16,781 bases of DNA from Congregibacter sp. (GTDB taxonomy: Bacteria > Pseudomonadota > Gammaproteobacteria > Pseudomonadales > Halieaceae). How positions within the stretch are numbered: position 1 is the stretch's first letter; every line of letters begins with the position of its first letter. The stretch spans positions 1-16,781 of the forward strand of contig JACETJ010000013.1 in assembly GCA_013911345.1 (NCBI GenBank). Direction: 5' to 3'. A program made the position numbers and the translations under genes. Shown here piece after piece: positions 14,568 to 16,781 of the stretch. The notes beneath the pieces are model-generated. The model searched no databases. It was not told the origin of the DNA and saw only the letters and a list, made by a program, of their open reading frames with translations.

Positions 14568-16234
14568 TGTCTTACCTCGGCAGCACGCGGCAACGCTGCA
14601 CTCGCGGAGGCGAGCGTGACACTTTCGCCCAGCTCGTCATTCAACGCCTGCAGCGTGCGCACGCCAATCACGCCATCAACCTGCAAACCTGCCATCTGCT
14701 GAAACTGCCTGACACGCTCAGTCAAAGCAGGCGTAAAGACCTCAAGCGGAGGTGGTGGCAAATTATCCAGACGGGACAGATCTCTGACCACCCGCGCCAC
14801 CGCAGGACCGCGATCCCCCTCAGACAGAGGGCCCGCCCAGCCAGGTGGACTTTTCCAAAGATAGTCAAAACCCCCTCGCCAATACGACGCGAGCTCCCTC
14901 ACCGGCACCTCACACAGGAACGCTTCCGTCCACAGCAGCGCAGTCTCCTGCTCAAGACCGACTATTAATGCCGAACCCGCAAACCCATTGCGGCGTCTTA
15001 CCGTCAGAATTGCCGGTCGATTATTCGCCAGCAGCAGATCCCACACATCAGCATCGCTCTGCTCACAACGATAACCCTCAGCGGGCGACTGTTCGCAAAG
15101 CTCACCTGTGAGAGGCGTCGCTGACACCAAGGACCACAGTCCCTGTTTGGCCGCATCGGAACTGAGGATCCAGGCCTCAGACATCGACATCGTTGGCTCG
15201 GGATTGATCGCCTCAGCTTCCTGCCCTTGCGGGTAATCCCCCAGAGGTACCTCAGTGCCCTGTTGGGCCAGTGAGCCCCCACTCTCGGCGTCATAAAACT
15301 CCCTGCCCCACATCACCACAGCACCCAGTGCGAATAAGACAATCGCGCTCATCAAAACCATGGGGGTTGAGCGGCCTCCACGGTGAGAGCCTTCTGCGCC
15401 ACCGGCCAGCCCAGAAGAGTGGACGCCGAACGTCTCCCTGCCGGCTTCTTTTACCAAGCCAGCAGAAATCGTCGATTGATCTCGTCCATATGCGCCCATC
15501 ATCGCCCGGTCGCACAAAAGATTGATCACGCGCGGCACACCGCTGCTAAGTCGATAGACCTCCCTGAGTGCTCCCTGGCTAAAGATCTCAGGCCCATCAG
15601 GCAGCCCCGCAACTTGAAGCCGATGGCGCACATAGGTCTGAGTCTCCTGCTCATTAAGAGGGGTCAGATCGAAGCGCGCGGTGATTCGCTGATTTAACTG
15701 CCTGAGCTCTGGGCGCGCCAGCATCGTCGCCAGCTCCGGCTGACCTGTGAGAATGATCTGAAGCAGCTTTTTTTCATCTGTCTCCAGATTGGTCAGCAGG
15801 CGAATCTGCTCCAGCACATCAAAACCCAAGTGCTGCGCTTCATCGATCATCAGCACGGTGCGCCGCTCTCGCTGATGGTTGCGCAACAAAAACTGGTGCA
15901 GCGCATCCGTAAGCGTCTTAAGGCTTTCCGTTTCCCTCGGATAATCGATGTTAAATTCGTCGCAGACGGTAGCCAGGAGCTCGACCGCGCTCAACGCAGG
16001 ATTAAGGACAATCGCAATATCAGTGTTTTCGGGCAACTGCTCCAGGAGACATCGGTTGAGAGTGGTTTTGCCCGTACCCACCTCACCGGTCAGCAGGATA
16101 AATCCACCGCCACTGCCTACTCCGTACAACAAGTGAGCCAGCGCATCCCTGTGACGCGCACTCATGAAGAGGTAGCGGGGATTCACCGCTATGGAAAAAG
16201 GAGCATCAGAGAGCCCGAAGTACTGTTGATACAT
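14558..16234 (-). CDS. gspA: General secretion pathway protein A (GspA/ExeA-like AAA ATPase with peptidoglycan-binding domain)
   Basis: This ATPase, anchored in the inner membrane, is thought to bind and locally remodel peptidoglycan with GspB so that the type II secretin can assemble, as shown for ExeAB of Aeromonas. The 558 residues begin with the family signature MYQQYFGLSDAPFSI. They continue with Walker A GEVGTGKTT (50-58), Walker B VLMIDEAQ (Asp131, Glu132), TGQPEL, and LSSGVPRVINLLCDRA. A membrane helix sits at about 291-308. A periplasmic segment of about 370-465 (AWILSSD..., LLLANNRPAIL, ELASYWRGGFDYLW) is seen in other GspA proteins and may be a degenerate C39-peptidase-like domain. 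A peptidoglycan-binding repeat lies at about 475-545 (GDRGPAVARVV, VDGVIGVRTLQALND). ATG 16234 fits the family; the frame is open up to 16336, but that extension is not family-like. Confidence 0.92.
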   Translation of the reverse strand: MYQQYFGLSDAPFSIAVNPRYLFMSARHRDALAHLLYGVGSGGGFILLTGEVGTGKTTLNRCLLEQLPENTDIAIVLNPALSAVELLATVCDEFNIDYPRETESLKTLTDALHQFLLRNHQRERRTVLMIDEAQHLGFDVLEQIRLLTNLETDEKKLLQIILTGQPELATMLARPELRQLNQRITARFDLTPLNEQETQTYVRHRLQVAGLPDGPEIFSQGALREVYRLSSGVPRVINLLCDRAMMGAYGRDQSTISAGLVKEAGRETFGVHSSGLAGGAEGSHRGGRSTPMVLMSAIVLFALGAVVMWGREFYDAESGGSLAQQGTEVPLGDYPQGQEAEAINPEPTMSMSEAWILSSDAAKQGLWSLVSATPLTGELCEQSPAEGYRCEQSDADVWDLLLANNRPAILTVRRRNGFAGSALIVGLEQETALLWTEAFLCEVPVRELASYWRGGFDYLWKSPPGWAGPLSEGDRGPAVARVVRDLSRLDNLPPPPLEVFTPALTERVRQFQQMAGLQVDGVIGVRTLQALNDELGESVTLASASAALPRAAEVRQCL

Positions 16235-16276
16235 AGTTTTCCGCTTTGCTTCATACGGCGCCGGTTGCGAAGCCAT

Positions 16277-16301
16277 GTTTTGGCACATATGATGCCAAAA
16301 C
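16277..16301. promoter_or_regulatory. Perfect 9-bp inverted repeat (GTTTTGGCA-N7-TGCCAAAAC), candidate operator or sigma-54-like site
   Basis: Arms 16277-16285 and 16293-16301 are exact reverse complements around CATATGA. The site lies 43-67 bases upstream of the gspA ATG and about 157 bases before the divergent nitronate monooxygenase gene. On the plus strand TGGCAC (16281-16286) and ATGCC (16292-16296) give the exact GG-N10-GC spacing of sigma-54 promoters, with one -12 mismatch. By symmetry the minus strand also has that spacing. A dimeric regulator's operator is an equally good reading. Confidence 0.5.
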
Positions 16302-16303
16302 TC

Positions 16304-16319
16304 TGGAGGCCCCCCTCCA
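16304..16319. repeat. Short hairpin TGGAGG-CCCC-CCTCCA
   Basis: A six-base perfect stem (16304-16309 with 16314-16319) closes a C4 loop, three bases from the 9-bp inverted repeat. There is no T-run after it on either strand, so it is not an obvious Rho-independent terminator. It may be a leader structure or part of the same regulatory region. Confidence 0.35.
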
Positions 16320-16378
16320 TTATGCGCGCCGGCCACCCTACTGCACAGCGCATTGACCGAGTGAATAACGACAGCAAA

Positions 16379-16430
16379 TGAGAGGCACTTGTTTCGCTCA
16401 CGCTCCAGCGCTAGCGTCGCGCTCCTCTCA
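16379..16430. repeat. Nested inverted repeat in the leader of the nitronate monooxygenase gene
   Basis: An outer seven-base stem, TGAGAGG (16379-16385) with CCTCTCA (16424-16430), encloses two alternative inner stems. These are ACGCT (16400-16404) with AGCGT (16413-16417), and AGCGC (16407-16411) with GCGCT (16419-16423). A T-rich run (TTATTTTT) follows at about 16436-16442, just before the ribosome site. In RNA this could fold into a terminator-like or attenuator-like leader. The structure is seen in sequence; the function is a guess. Confidence 0.35.
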
Positions 16431-16443
16431 ATACTTATTTTTC

Positions 16444-16448
16444 AGGAG
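16444..16448 (+). promoter_or_regulatory. Ribosome binding site (AGGAG) of the nitronate monooxygenase gene
   Basis: AGGAG lies nine bases before ATG 16458 and fixes that start. It sits directly after the T-rich end of the nested inverted repeat, so folding of that leader could hide or expose it. Confidence 0.6.
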
Positions 16449-16457
16449 AAAAAGATA

Positions 16458-16781
16458 ATGGCCTTGCCACCCGCATTACAGAACCGACTAAGACTTCCCG
16501 TAGTAGGAGCGCCGCTATTCATTATTTCCAATCCCGATCTGGTGATCGCTCAGTGCAAGGCCGGCGTGGTCGGATCGTTCCCCGCGCTCAATGCACGACC
16601 GGAGCCTGTGTTAGAAGAGTGGCTGGAAAGGATAACTTCCGAATTAGCCGCCTACGATGCAGCCCATCCCGATTCGCCCTCAGCACCCTTTGCGGTAAAC
16701 CAGATCGTTCATGGCTCCAACGCGCGTCTCAAGCACGATATGGACATGTGCGTGAAGTACAAGGTCCCCATTGTCATTACC
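16458..16781 (+). CDS. Nitronate monooxygenase (2-nitropropane dioxygenase family), 5' part only
   Basis: The first 108 codons of a flavin-dependent TIM-barrel enzyme are visible, and the frame runs off the right edge. The family's N-terminal signature is clear: RLPVVGAPLFIISNPDLVIAQCKAGVVGSF matches the usual 'P.i.APMf..s.peLa.a...aG..G.l' strand-loop-strand that binds FMN. It is followed by FAVNQIVHGSNARL and the KVPIVIT strand, reached at the window end. Members oxidise nitronates or act as enoyl-type flavoproteins; the catalytic histidine region lies outside the window. It is divergent from gspA with a strong ribosome site. The family call is good, but substrate and full length are unknown. 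Confidence 0.85.
   Translation, partial: MALPPALQNRLRLPVVGAPLFIISNPDLVIAQCKAGVVGSFPALNARPEPVLEEWLERITSELAAYDAAHPDSPSAPFAVNQIVHGSNARLKHDMDMCVKYKVPIVIT

Noticed and set aside
16235..16336. N-terminal extension of GspA to ATG 16336.
   Set aside because: The GspA family starts at MYxxYFGL. The extension would cover the palindrome and has no family similarity.
15830..16381. A 183-codon plus-strand frame over the start of gspA.
   Set aside because: It is antisense to the Walker A/B region of GspA and has no recognisable domain. It also runs through the intergenic repeats.
1..16781. Mobile elements, CRISPR arrays, phage genes, tRNA or rRNA genes.
   Set aside because: There are no regularly spaced repeats, transposase or integrase motifs, tRNA-like cloverleaf or rRNA sequence. 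Gene density and composition look uniform.

Overview
The window reads as chromosomal DNA of a free-living Gammaproteobacterium. The evidence is moderately high G+C, dense operons, a GspA/GspB (ExeA/ExeB) type II secretion accessory pair, a close PhoA homologue of the E. coli type, and a lipid-handling gene pair. A marine lineage related to Halieaceae or Spongiibacteraceae is my guess from the gene mix, not something the sequence proves. I found no mobile elements, tRNA or rRNA genes, or CRISPR arrays. No gap between genes exceeds about 225 bases.

Layout. (1) 1-3154, minus strand: an AMP-forming acyl-CoA synthetase followed by a DUF3336/patatin-type lipase that runs off the left edge. Together they could release and activate fatty acids. 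(2) 3212-9145, plus strand: seven tightly coupled genes. They are a DUF1445 (YcsI/D-glutamate cyclase N-domain-like) protein, pxpA, pxpB, pxpC (5-oxoprolinase), a DUF4392 (D-glutamate cyclase C-domain-like) protein, a D-amino-acid transaminase and an alanine racemase. Successive reading frames overlap or touch throughout. (3) 9211-13584: a Ppx/GppA exopolyphosphatase (+), a convergent ammonium transporter (-) and a divergent secreted alkaline phosphatase (+). These are phosphorus and nitrogen acquisition genes. (4) 13686-16234, minus strand: gspA-gspB, apart from any other type II secretion genes in view. (5) 16458 to the right edge: the start of a nitronate monooxygenase, preceded by a 223-base intergenic region rich in inverted repeats.

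The centrepiece is block 2. Vertebrate D-glutamate cyclase (DGLUCY) is one polypeptide with a DUF1445 region followed by a DUF4392 region. Here the two halves are separate genes that bracket pxpABC in one apparent operon, followed by the two enzymes that connect D-glutamate to D-alanine and then L-alanine. The gene set suggests a module for handling D-glutamate and 5-oxoproline, perhaps from peptidoglycan turnover. Cyclising D-Glu and hydrolysing the product with retained stereochemistry would be a futile ATP-burning cycle. Either the stereochemistry must change somewhere, or one member must have a function not yet assigned. No transporter and no regulator lie inside the cluster.

The second point of interest is a perfect 9-7-9 inverted repeat (TTTTGGCA...TGCCAAAA core) between gspA and the nitronate monooxygenase gene. 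It resembles a looser TTTGGCA...TGCCA repeat in front of the ammonium transporter, and it also fits sigma-54 -24/-12 spacing.
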